A stretch of 64,000 bases of DNA, taken from Lampris incognitus (taxonomy: Eukaryota > Chordata > Actinopteri > Lampriformes > Lampridae). The position numbers and the translations under genes were made by a program. Of the stretch, positions 33,401 through 42,730 are shown in pieces (within the stretch, counting starts at the first letter, position 1; each line of letters opens with the position of its first letter). The notes beneath the pieces are model-generated. The model was given only the letters and a program-made list of their open reading frames with translations, was not told the origin of the DNA and did no database searches. The stretch is taken from NCBI RefSeq assembly GCF_029633865.1, contig NC_079222.1, forward strand, positions 29,264,166 through 29,328,165, given 5' to 3'.

Positions 33401-34688
33401 TTCACCTTATTAATCATAGGGTACAATTGAAAGGGAAACGACAAAAGTCGCTCAGCGTGTTCCTGTCTTTTTCTCTGGTAACATTCAATTTTATTTTTTG
33501 GCACCTTTTTCCCCCCCCTTTATTCAGACATTTGTCACAATTTAGGGGAAAGTTGCTGTTGATAACCATCTGACTTCACCTTTAGACTGCTTGTTGGGTA
33601 GTTGGAAATGTAAAACCTGATGGGTAGGTCTTGATGGGAAATGATGCACAGTTGACCACAAAGTTTGCGCTAACATGAAACTTCATCATTTCCTCTGCCA
33701 AAGACATTGGCAGTCATCAGTAACGTGGCAAACACCCAGGCCAAGAATAAAGGCATCATCTATATGGTGGTGTTGAATGTTGTGAAAGATGTGAAGAGGC
33801 TCATTGGTGATTTTTGAGTCATTATCTAGACGTTTATCTAAACATCCACACATCTCTGAATAAGTCTTGATGCTCAATAATCCAGGTAAGAAAATCAAAG
33901 AAGGTTGAATTAGTTCATCTGGATACAATGTTTACTGACAGATGTCTGTCAAGAAACATTGTATCCAGATGAACATATTCAACCTTCTTTGATCCTGGAA
34001 TAAGGCTCACATTCTTGTTCATAAGGCAATTGCTAATGTTTATCAAAGTCACCTGTTTGATAAGATAAGAAGTCTTACCGGCTGTGTCATACAAGTTGAG
34101 TTTGACTTGTTTTCCTTTGTGAGAAATTGTGGTGACATATTTCTCAAAAACTGAGGGGGCATATTTCTGTAATATACAAAGAGAACGAAAGAGACAAAGA
34201 TATAACAGGTCTATGCGACAGTGCTATCGAAAGAAGCGAGATTCAAGTCAATTAAAAAATGTTGTAAGTTCAATTATTTCAAAGGCCTTACATCATGTGC
34301 CAAGTTTTAACTCCTCTATAACCTTTTACGCTTTTCTATGTTGTCTAAAAGTGTATAGCTGATATAGAGGTGCACAAATTTTCGATAAATCGCTTTTAAT
34401 TTGAATTACTGGTGGTAAGATTTACTTTAGACAGGTGTAAAATTCAGCGTTGTGACTGTACTATCGTGTGGTATGTACTTAACAGTATGGTAAAAAGAAA
34501 AAGAAAAAAGAACATGTAATTAAACATTGCCATCACAAGATGCCACATGACTTCCAAGTTCCTCTTACCTCTGGAAAGTCTCCTTTGGCATAAACCATCA
34601 GAAGAGAGGTTTTCCCACAGCCTCCATCTCCCACAATGACAAATTTCAGTTCGTCACCCTTTTTTTTCACTGGACCGTTTTCTGTCAT
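30418..34688 (-). CDS. rhof: Rho family GTPase RhoF (Rif), 5 exons, complete
   Basis: A 205-residue small GTPase; RhoF drives filopodia through formins at the plasma membrane. Minus-strand exons: 34688-34569, 34166-34079, 31907-31798, 31019-30885, 30582-30418; all GT-AG and in frame (618 nt with TGA). Residues about 16-31 are the P-loop strand [15 protein letters not shown]. Switch I follows as YAPSVFEKY, then [16 protein letters not shown] (switch II with the catalytic Gln). The nucleotide-binding GCKTDLRKD is near 130 and [20 protein letters not shown] near 166-185. The protein ends [10 protein letters not shown], a polybasic stretch plus CAAX box. Human RHOF ends CLLL, so the last residue differs in a way that could change the prenyl group. 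The start ATG has a 15-residue N-terminal extension before the G1 strand, as usual in RhoF. Choice of RhoF over RhoD rests on switch I/II wording and on synteny. Confidence 0.95.
32100..32865 (-). mobile_element. SINE-type repeat split by another SINE
   Basis: Minus-strand copy of the repeat also seen at 45545-45895. 32690-32865 holds its head (TGGTTAGCACTGTTGCC, GGTTTGAACCCC, GGAGTTTGCATGTTCTCCCC) and 32100-32249 its 3' half. The break carries a duplicated ATGTCT. Confidence 0.82.
32250..32684 (-). mobile_element. tRNA-derived SINE, copy 7
   Basis: Full-length minus-strand copy inserted into another SINE-type repeat, flanked by ATGTCT at 32244-32249 and 32685-32690. The uninterrupted relative at 45545-45895 shows the intact junction, which confirms the insertion point. 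Confidence 0.92.
33898..33991. repeat. Palindrome of Penelope-type terminal sequence
   Basis: AAAGAAGGTTGAATTAGTTC on the left is the complement of the right arm ending ATTCAACCTTCTTT. Each arm is about 43 bp with few mismatches around a short centre (GACAGATGTCTGTC). The arms match the ends of the element at 47857-52207. Confidence 0.85.
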
Positions 34689-35086
34689 GTCAGCTCAAAA
34701 TAATCCAAGGGGCCAAACAGAACAAGACTTCACCTACTCCCTCCAATATTGGGCTAAATGCATATCACGGCCCTGTGAGTTAACTGGGGAAGGCTGACAG
34801 ATGATTTATAGTGTGCCGTGAGAGAGAGGAACAGTCAGTGCACATGTTTACCAGGTAGCTGTTCACCACTTCCTGTTTCCTGTCTCACTTGAGCTGTTTC
34901 GGATTGACCCCGGACATTTCCCTCTTTTCTCCTTTCAGCTGTGTTCACCGAAGGCAGGTCTTTATTAAACTTCAGCTGAACATCCAAGAGTCCGTGTCAT
35001 TTATGTCTGGCTGCTGTCCCCGCATCTGCCTGCCTAATTTTCTGGGCGGGGACTGAACTCTGAAGCACTGCCTCTGAGAACTCTGC

Positions 35087-35090
<4 letters not shown>

Positions 35091-35165
<75 letters not shown>
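35091..35165. repeat. (GT)n microsatellite
   Basis: About 37 GT units. It creates long artificial open frames (poly-Cys-Val and poly-Thr-His). Confidence 0.97.
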
Positions 35166-35166
<1 letters not shown>

Positions 35167-35669
35167 CAGATCCAACAAAGACCTGAAAGGCGGAACTGGC
35201 GGAAGACAGCGGCAGCGAGGGCGGATGAAGACTGCAACAAGAGGGCGGTTCCCCGGTCCTCTTGGTTCTTTCTCCATGGCGTGTGGACTCTGGCCACGCC
35301 CTGGCCAAAGTGGCGGCTTGCAAGGCGCATCAGCCTCTCCGCGTAAAACAAAGCTGTCACGCGCAGGCGTCCTCTCGCAGGGACCTACTCGACCCCGAGT
35401 GACCGCCGATGAGGATCATTGGCTAACAGCTACGGCCCCCCGCTCGCACCGCGCACGCGTGTGGGCGAACATGGTTTTTAAGTGTATGAAGCCTTGTTAC
35501 AAGTCGACCTCTGTTTGGCCCAAGACAGCGCAACAATCAACAATCCTCCCCCCGCAGTTAGCAACCAGAGAACTGGCGTTTCGACATACTGATACCGGGC
35601 AGGCTACGCCTAAAACTGCGTCACTGAAAATCTACTGGAGACGGACTACGTCTTGATTAAACGTTTCCT

Positions 35670-35672
<3 letters not shown>

Positions 35673-35757
<85 letters not shown>
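35673..35757. repeat. (AT)n microsatellite
   Basis: About 42 uninterrupted AT units. Confidence 0.97.
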
Positions 35758-35758
<1 letters not shown>

Positions 35759-35763
35759 CTGGT

Positions 35764-35870
35764 AGGGCCGTCACGTCAGACGGAACCCGGGAAGTAAGGA
35801 CGTCTTCCGGTTCATAAACGCAGCGGAAGTGCTGAGCAACGTCGCTACTAGCTTGTCAGTAATGACGAAC
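35764..35870. promoter_or_regulatory. Candidate promoter element with ETS-type sites
   Basis: Beside the (AT)n tract there is a cluster of TCACGTCAG (CRE/USF-like), GTCTTCCGGTT (ETS core on the minus strand), GCGGAAGTG (ETS core on the plus strand) and GAGCAACGTCGC. Closely spaced ETS cores near CG dinucleotides are typical of TATA-less vertebrate promoters. It lies about 1.1 kb upstream of the rhof ATG and could serve rhof or a divergent transcript. Inference only. Confidence 0.35.
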
Positions 35871-36943
35871 GAATAAGTACACACTAACTGCACATAATGT
35901 GAGATTTTACAGGGCATGCATCCTCCATTTTCTTTAACGTCCTCTTCTCCTTCTTTCCTCGGCAGTAGTTTATTGTACTAGTTCGTCTCTTTTTTTTCTT
36001 TTGTAGGCATTAATGTTTTCCTTGTTGTGCAACGTTTTTATTAACATGCCAGTTATTGCTGTCACTGAGCAGCCGTAATAGCAGTATAATAAAACGTTTG
36101 CAGTAGTAGTGGTGATACCAAATGGGGTTTCACGTTGACTAACCTAGCAGGCCTTTGGATGCATTTTCAATACTTAAATTCGCAAAGAGTGGACATTTTA
36201 TAAAGCTTCAGACAAACTAAGCCCATAGATTTCGTGGACATGCAAAATACGACGAGTCTCGTCATCTAGATAAACCCTTTACCCGCCATGTCCAACAGCT
36301 TCCTGTTTCCAGGTCAGGAAACAATGGCCGAGAGATTTTCCAAACAAACACCCACTTTCCCCCCTGCCATGTTTAAAAGTGGGAATGCCTGGGGCTATTT
36401 AAAAAGCGAGATTGCACCCTTGTCCGTTCTCTGGCCGACCGTTACCATGACGTCACAAATAAGGTGGCTCAGCAAACTTGTTTAATCTAGTCACAAGGCA
36501 TTTCTCCGGTAACCCGCTGGAAACACTGAAATCCCCCCGAGTTTCCTATATTGATATCTCTGTGCATAGTGTGACCTCTTTCTCAAAGGTCAAAATAATT
36601 TAAGAAATACCTACAGAAATTTTAATAGGTGCAACCGAGTTTGATGATGCTCGGCTGGGCAGGCGACCTCAATTTACAATGGGTGTTGTGCAAACAATTA
36701 TATAACAAACAGAGGTGGGAATGACCCAGTTTTCAGTGTGGACCATTTTCCTGGTTGTGGAGACAAGAAAATGCCTGAAAATCTACATTTCAGTGGCAAC
36801 TACTAGGGACGGCTGTCACCGGCAAGTGGAAATCCCAAAAAAATGTGTGCAAGCTATCCCTTTAAGGGGAAAAAATGCCACAACCCATGGTGCCATCTAT
36901 ACATCACACTATTTCCATGCCATGCATATCCAGGTAGTGTCAT

Positions 36944-37017
36944 CATCAGTGTGTGTGTGTGTGTGTGTGTATATATAGATATATACACAGACACAGACAC
37001 ACACACACACACTGATG
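36944..37017. repeat. Long hairpin of (TG)n and (CA)n
   Basis: CATCAGTG plus a TG run on the left is complementary to a CA run plus CACTGATG on the right, with TATATATAGATATATA between. The arms are about 30 bp. Confidence 0.88.
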
Positions 37018-37138
37018 TTAGCATGCACACACCAAAACATCACTTTTCAATTAGTGGGGTATTAATTTAGAATGAATAATATTTCAAAAAAATTTGCAAC
37101 CTGCCTTTGTGCACCATATTATCTTACAGTTTCGGTTA

Positions 37139-37335
37139 TCAGAATCAGTCATGTTTATTGGCCATGTAGGTTTGCACAAACATGGAATTTGACTCCGGCT
37201 TCGTGGCTCTTAGTGTACTTAACATAGAATAACAACACAACAGCACAACAATCCTCAGCTCTATACACAAGGATTGATTTATACAGGTGAAATAAGAGGT
37301 GATAAGGTGCAATGGTGCAGAGAATATATCAATTA
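37139..37335 (-). mobile_element. Rex1-like LINE 3' end
   Basis: AGAATCAGTCATGTTTATTG and GGAATTTGACTCCGGCTTCG are the complement of the LINE 3' tail at 22.8 kb. Followed by a short (ATT)n tract near 37330. Confidence 0.8.
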
Positions 37336-37339
37336 TTAT

Positions 37340-38500
37340 TATTATTGTTCATTATTAGTATTATTATTAATTACAATTATAACTATTCCATGCTGTCTAC
37401 TTTAATCATAGTGTAAGTCTGCAAAAATGCATTTTTTTACTCATGACTAAAACACAGTTTCATACAGAAAACCATCACACTAAAGACCCAGGTACACAGG
37501 AAACTTGAATGCCAAACTGTGTTTAGGTTCAGAGACAACAACAGCAGCAACAACACCGTATTAATTCACGTTTAGCGTGTTTTATTGATGAAGTACCTCA
37601 GACAGGCGAGGGGTAAACAGCCAAGCAAAACACGTCAATCAACAAAACAAATTAGAGATATGCCAGTCACGACACTGCAAACATGAGGGTGCAAAAAAAA
37701 GGGGAAAAAAAGAGGAGAGGAAAATGTCGGAGTAAAGCAGCATTACCACGGTACGAGTCCTTCACTTGAAAGATTATCAAACGAACAGGTTATCAAACAC
37801 ACAACACATCGCCGGGGAGTCTTGACAAAAAAAAGAAAAAGAAGAAAGAAAGAAGAAAAGAACAATCCTTCACACTCAACGTCCAACGTAAGAAGACAAA
37901 TGAGCATGTTACCAAAATGGATTTCACCACACTGCGGTCTTCATCCGGCCCAGCCTGACCGAACAACAGACTAATCTTAACCAAAATGCTGGTGACTGCC
38001 TCCTACAATAACAACACAATCACTGATTAAACGCAAGATTACAACAGTGAAAATCGCTCCTGATTAAAAAACAAAACAAAAAAAACTGACTAGCGCCCAC
38101 ACGCGCAGTACAAAAGCATGCATGGTTACATAAAGGCCTAAAATTCAAAACGTACATCCTTGCAGTGTTATCATTGAATGACCCATATACAGAATAACTC
38201 AAAACAAAAACAACCACTTTAATCGACTGACATTCGCCTCAAGACGGTCCTCCAGTGAGACCGGCCATGCCCATTGTGTGGAATATTCCAGTCAGTTTGT
38301 GCGTAATGACAAGGGTAAGCCAACTGAGGAGGTTTCTGGAGGGCCTAAAAATAACTGCCTCACTGCCCTTTTGCAAACGCTGCACTCTGATCTCGGCTTA
38401 ACTCGCATTCAAGGGTTTTCAAAAAAAACTGGCCTGGTTTCTTTTCCGCGTATCCTTCACGGGTTTGTTTTACGGTGGAGAGAAACGAGAACTGGCGGGG
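37340..38500. other. Intergenic stretch, no gene seen
   Basis: AT-rich with A-runs near 37690 and 37830. No repeat family or conserved motif recognised. Confidence 0.45.
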
Positions 38501-39700
38501 GCCTGCGACTTTAAAAAAGGCGGAGAGGAATGCGCCCGTCGCAGTGAGGTGAATAGATAACACACGCACGCGCGCACACACAAATACACACACACACACC
38601 ACACACAAAAAAAAGGCAGGCCTCGGTCCTCTGTGCCAGGAAAACAACCCCGCAAAGCTGGACGTTTTCAAAGTTTGCGCCATACCACGACTCGGCTCTG
38701 GTCAGTAGTCACCCAGCAGTGTGGCGAGATAACACTGAATATCGTTTTGCTCAAACACAGCACAATGCACACTGATGGCACGGCACGGCCCGGCCCGGCC
38801 CGGCGTTGACGCGCAGTGCTGGAAGCAAAAGCACACTGCGTGACAGGCACCGTGGGGACATGACTGCGTAACCTTTATGATCTACAGTAATCCCACACAC
38901 ACTCGCACGCACACGCACACACGCACACGCCAACACCCACCCCTCCTCCTCCTTCACCGCTCCCCAGTCTCCCTTTCTCCCTTCTCTGTTAACCGTTTAC
39001 CAGCCGCATGGATTATATCGTGGTGGTTTCTATGGTCTTCCTCGTGGCGGATCAGCTCTCCGAAAACATACAGAACTGCCCCATTGTCTTGAGTGGAAAG
39101 CGAGATAGCGCAAAGCGCACGCAGAGAGCCTTTTCGCGCACCCTTTAAGAGTCCGGGGGAGAGAAAAAAAAGACACGGCGCTGCTGCAAAACAAAAGGAT
39201 ACCGTTGACCTTATATGGCTAAGTGTGTATGAGGGGAGGGGGGATGGGGAGGGGGGAGGGGTGCACCCGCTCTGAAACTCAAATGGCGACGAGCCAAAAA
39301 AATTCAGTTCCTATTCTTGCCAAGACTAGTCTGGAGCTGTTACCCGCAGCCCTGCGCAGCCAGCAGCAGGGCGACGGAACCGACGCCGCCATGCCTGTAC
39401 TTATTGTTGTCCCGCCACACACACACACACACACTGTTGATTACTTTTAGTCATCACAGGCTTTCAAGAACGTTTAAAATCAACAATTAATAAGCATGTT
39501 GCTGGTTAAAAAAAAAAAAAACAACGAGCGAGCCCTCGGAGACAGCGCTCCGTCAAATGGCCGAGCCTCACCCAGTTATGGCGCAGCAGCGTTCGCAGCA
39601 CAGCGCTCCCCTTTGTCTGAGCGGGAGCCATTTTGAGAGAGAGCGGCACAGGAGCTCGCTGAGCAAGCTCACGTTAGACATCAGGAGGTCCGTTTGGACA
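38500..39700. promoter_or_regulatory. CpG-rich island upstream of setd1b
   Basis: A 1.2-kb segment with dense CG dinucleotides and GC boxes: repeated CGGCCCGGCC near 38785-38805, GCGAGATAGCGCAAAGCGCA near 39100, GGCGACGG near 39370, and GCGCAGCAGCG with GAGCGGGAGCCATTTTGAG near 39580-39640. GCCATTTT and AAATGGC (39282, 39556) are YY1-type motifs often placed at transcription starts. Human has a non-coding gene (LINC01089) in the same RHOF-SETD1B gap, so this may be the promoter of an equivalent transcript or a distal setd1b start. No protein gene is recognised. Confidence 0.45.
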
Positions 39701-39799
39701 AAGGGAGGCACTGAAATATGCGAGCTATTTCAGCCAATAAGACCTTTAATATTCTCTTTTGGATTACATGTTTTGAATACTTAACTGTAAGTTTCCAAT

Positions 39800-41360
39800 T
39801 AAGATAACAGTCAATAAAATAAAACAACAATGCCACTATTATATTTTATAACAGTCGTTTTTTTTGTGGTTTTGTTGGTATCATGTTTTTAAATCGTGTA
39901 ATTTGTGTTTTGTCCTCTTTTCGAGAAAATGCTTACACAATTAGCTTACTCAAGGAAACAGCTCAAAATCCATTACCTTTCAAAACAACTTTCCACTGCA
40001 GTTTGTTTGTGTTGTGTAGGTTCACTTTAATATCTTGAAACTGACGAGGGCACATTTGACTGTAATCCTGTCTTCAAGGAAAAGGGAGGATAGTTTGCAT
40101 AGTGCCCAGACAGATGAGGCTTGAAGATGTTCAGCATATTCGCTGGTTTCAGAGGCAGGAGCCTACAACTCATCAAACGTTTTCAAACGGGCTATGTTCC
40201 TGCTAATGTGTTGTTCCTTTTCAGGAGATGCATTCCCACCCCTCTATGCCATTTTTTGAGGATCCGAAGATGGAACTGAAAACATTCCTTCTGCCCCTTC
40301 ATTCAGGCCTGTTAAATGCATTTCACCAAAATACAGAGGTAAACATTTTCACCAGAATTTCTCCCTCCATCTGTTTCCTTTGAGCTTTAATGGGGTGTCT
40401 GAGAGCCGTCGTAGACTGCAGGCTGCCTGGCTGAAGTTCTCCACAATCTGAAATATGCCCTTGAAGCAAGGTCAGGCACTGTTGTACGTTTGGTTCCCAA
40501 ACGCTTGCTAGCCACAATAACAAGATATGAGCTATCTCAACGTTCTTATGCAGGTGCAAGTTGAGCCAGCATTATAGCAGCACGGCATTATAAGACTGAG
40601 CTGACACGAGGTCACTAAACATTACTGGCGTGTGAACAAGTAAATCTTAGTGTTTAAGTCATTAATCAGATAATAGGGGAAATGAATCCACAAATTTAAG
40701 AAAACACAATGAAAACGTTTTTGCTAAAGGCCATTACTTGACCATGGCCTGCTCTCTGTCGTTTGAGGAGTCGTGGTAGAAACCAGGAATGGATATTCTG
40801 ATACCAGCATGCCAGTGAACATAATGAAGGTTGGCTTCTAGATATACCATTTGCCTATATGATCAATGTGATCATAGCTCAGATAATAAACTAACAGAGA
40901 AAAACTTTTAATAACAGTAACTTGCATGCCCAATATTTACATAAAGCTTAATTACCAAAATGTTAAAAGTACTATAAAAGAATTGAACTTACTCATTGCT
41001 ACTCATATCCTACAAGGCCATAAAGTGCAATATGCCAATAGACATTTTGTTAATTTTACTGTGTTTTTCTCAAGTAAACACCTCCAAATCTATAAACTGT
41101 TTATTTACAACATTTGGTTTCTTTTTTACTTCAGAAACAAATACTATTATATGGGTGTGCCATGACCTAGTTAAGACAAAGATGGATTCCAGGCAGAGAA
41201 AAAAGGTTCAAAATGTCAAAGGGATTACATCCAGTATTTTATCTTCCTTCTTCTCAATCCTTTAAAGGAGGAATCATAGTTTTATCATAGTCCATGAGAG
41301 ATGAGGAAATCAAGTATAAGATCCCTTTTGGAACAAAGGAAACCCATATAGGCCATTGAG
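39800..41360. other. Intergenic stretch, no gene seen
   Basis: AT-rich sequence without a recognised repeat. Small open frames here show no motif. Confidence 0.45.
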
Positions 41361-41367
41361 TCCTGTT

Positions 41368-41530
41368 TCAGGAAAATGGCTGCCGAGAGCGCACAGCCCC
41401 CTCTCTCTGCTCTCTGTTGAAGGATTCCTGAGCCGTGCCTCTAATAGCAGAATGCTGAAATGCTGCTGCGCTCTGATTGGTCGGCGGAGCTGCTGCTGTT
41501 AACCAGCCAATTGCCCGAGCACTGCGAAAT
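41368..41530. promoter_or_regulatory. CCAAT/YY1-bearing promoter-like segment
   Basis: Contains AAAATGGCTGCC (YY1-type) at 41373, CTGATTGGTCGG (inverted CCAAT box) near 41475 and CAGCCAATTGCC (CCAAT box) near 41504, with CG-containing sequence between AT-rich flanks. About 0.9 kb upstream of the first setd1b exon. Inference from motifs only. Confidence 0.35.
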
Positions 41531-42297
41531 ATCAAGCAATGCCAAACAACCCCCCTCGACTCATTTTTTTTAATCAGCGTTAGCAAAAAAAAAAACAACA
41601 AAAAAACCTTGTTGACTCAAAATTATTGAAATGAAACAGAATAGATTTGGAATTGAAAAATGTTTTCAACAATAAATATGGATTAGGATAGAAAGTAGGC
41701 AGTTTACTAATCGACAAGAGTGGGGTAAGATCTGACAAACTGCTATGCAACAGCGCTTGTACGACCAAAAAAAAAAAAACCCAACCCCCCCCCTCCCCGA
41801 AAACACTTTACAGTCTAAAATTTTAAGCATATCCCTTTAGGCTACAGTAGGTTACGCCGGGGTTTTCAATTTGCAGCCCACATCACTCTTAATGGCAGTT
41901 CGGTGGTTTAAATCGATTGTGGCCACCGCAATTGTTGTGCTAAATAAACAGAATTTGGTGGAATTATCAAAGGTAGCAGAATTGTACAAATAAGGGAGGG
42001 ATTATTTCATTAGCATTAGAATCAGTTTGAAAGGTATTACCCCTTGTCTCTATCTTGTTTGCCATTTAAGTAAATGCAATCGTTAAGTTCGTCACAAAAA
42101 ATCAATTTCGGGATTAGAACCACTTCCCTATTATAGGCCTGCGCGTACCCAGAAGTTCGCGTAGTTTTAACTTTCCGAATATTTCGCGATGGTTTAATGC
42201 TATGCGGCGATGCGTTTATGTCGTAAAACATAAAGGTCTGGAAAGAACTTAGTAGCGAAAGTGCGAACGCTAAGGGACGTGGGCAAGCAGCGTTGTA

Positions 42298-42511
42298 TTG
42301 TGGGAGAGACAGTGGCTACATAGTAGAAGCACACAATATGTGTTTGCTCGTTTGCGAGGAACCAGGCTTCTTCAAGCAAAACCATGTTCTCGTACTAGCG
42401 GACCGAAAACAATTTGTTTTTCCTTAAATAACAAAACATTTGACCACATCATGTCCAAGGCGGTAGAGAGAAATAGGGTGAACGAAGACCATGGCAAAAA
42501 GCAGAGTTCAA
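42298..42511 (+). other. First setd1b exon, 5' UTR or N-terminal extension
   Basis: Ends at the donor A|GTAAGC (42511/42512), which joins in frame to the exon starting at 42717. An in-frame ATG at 42451 would add 25 residues (first 20 MSKAVERNRVNEDHGKKQSS) before the conserved start at 42731. The start of the exon is unknown. Confidence 0.5.
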
Positions 42512-42730
42512 GTAAGCTTGTTCTTTTTTTCTTTCTCTTGCCTAATGTCTGTTTCGGTAATTGAGATACGCTAGATTCTATTTTGCTTGTAGGTGGGCTA
42601 GTCAGTGACCCTTTAACCAAACTCAAGCATCTGTGATACATAGCCAGCTTGTGATTACTGATCATGCTAAAAGCGGTAGCATGTTTTCCGCATGGTAGGT
42701 AGCTCTATCGTTTCAGGTTTGTCGAACGGC

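Larger units (their letters stand above)
31908..34078 (-). other. rhof intron 2, filled with repeats
   Basis: The largest rhof intron (2.2 kb). It holds a SINE-in-SINE nest (32.1-32.9 kb) and a palindromic Penelope terminus (33.9-34.0 kb). 32880-33880 shows nothing recognisable except an AT-rich tract near 33355. Confidence 0.8.
34689..36940. other. Upstream of rhof: divergent intergenic region
   Basis: 34689-35050 is the likely rhof 5' UTR/promoter side. 35166-35660 is rich in CG dinucleotides, with one long but unsupported open frame. The remainder to 36940 has no recognisable gene or repeat apart from the two microsatellites listed. Confidence 0.5.

Noticed and set aside
35087-35656. 189-codon plus-strand open frame
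   Set aside because: It begins inside the (GT)n repeat, contains no motif, and two other frames and the opposite strand are open over the same repeat.
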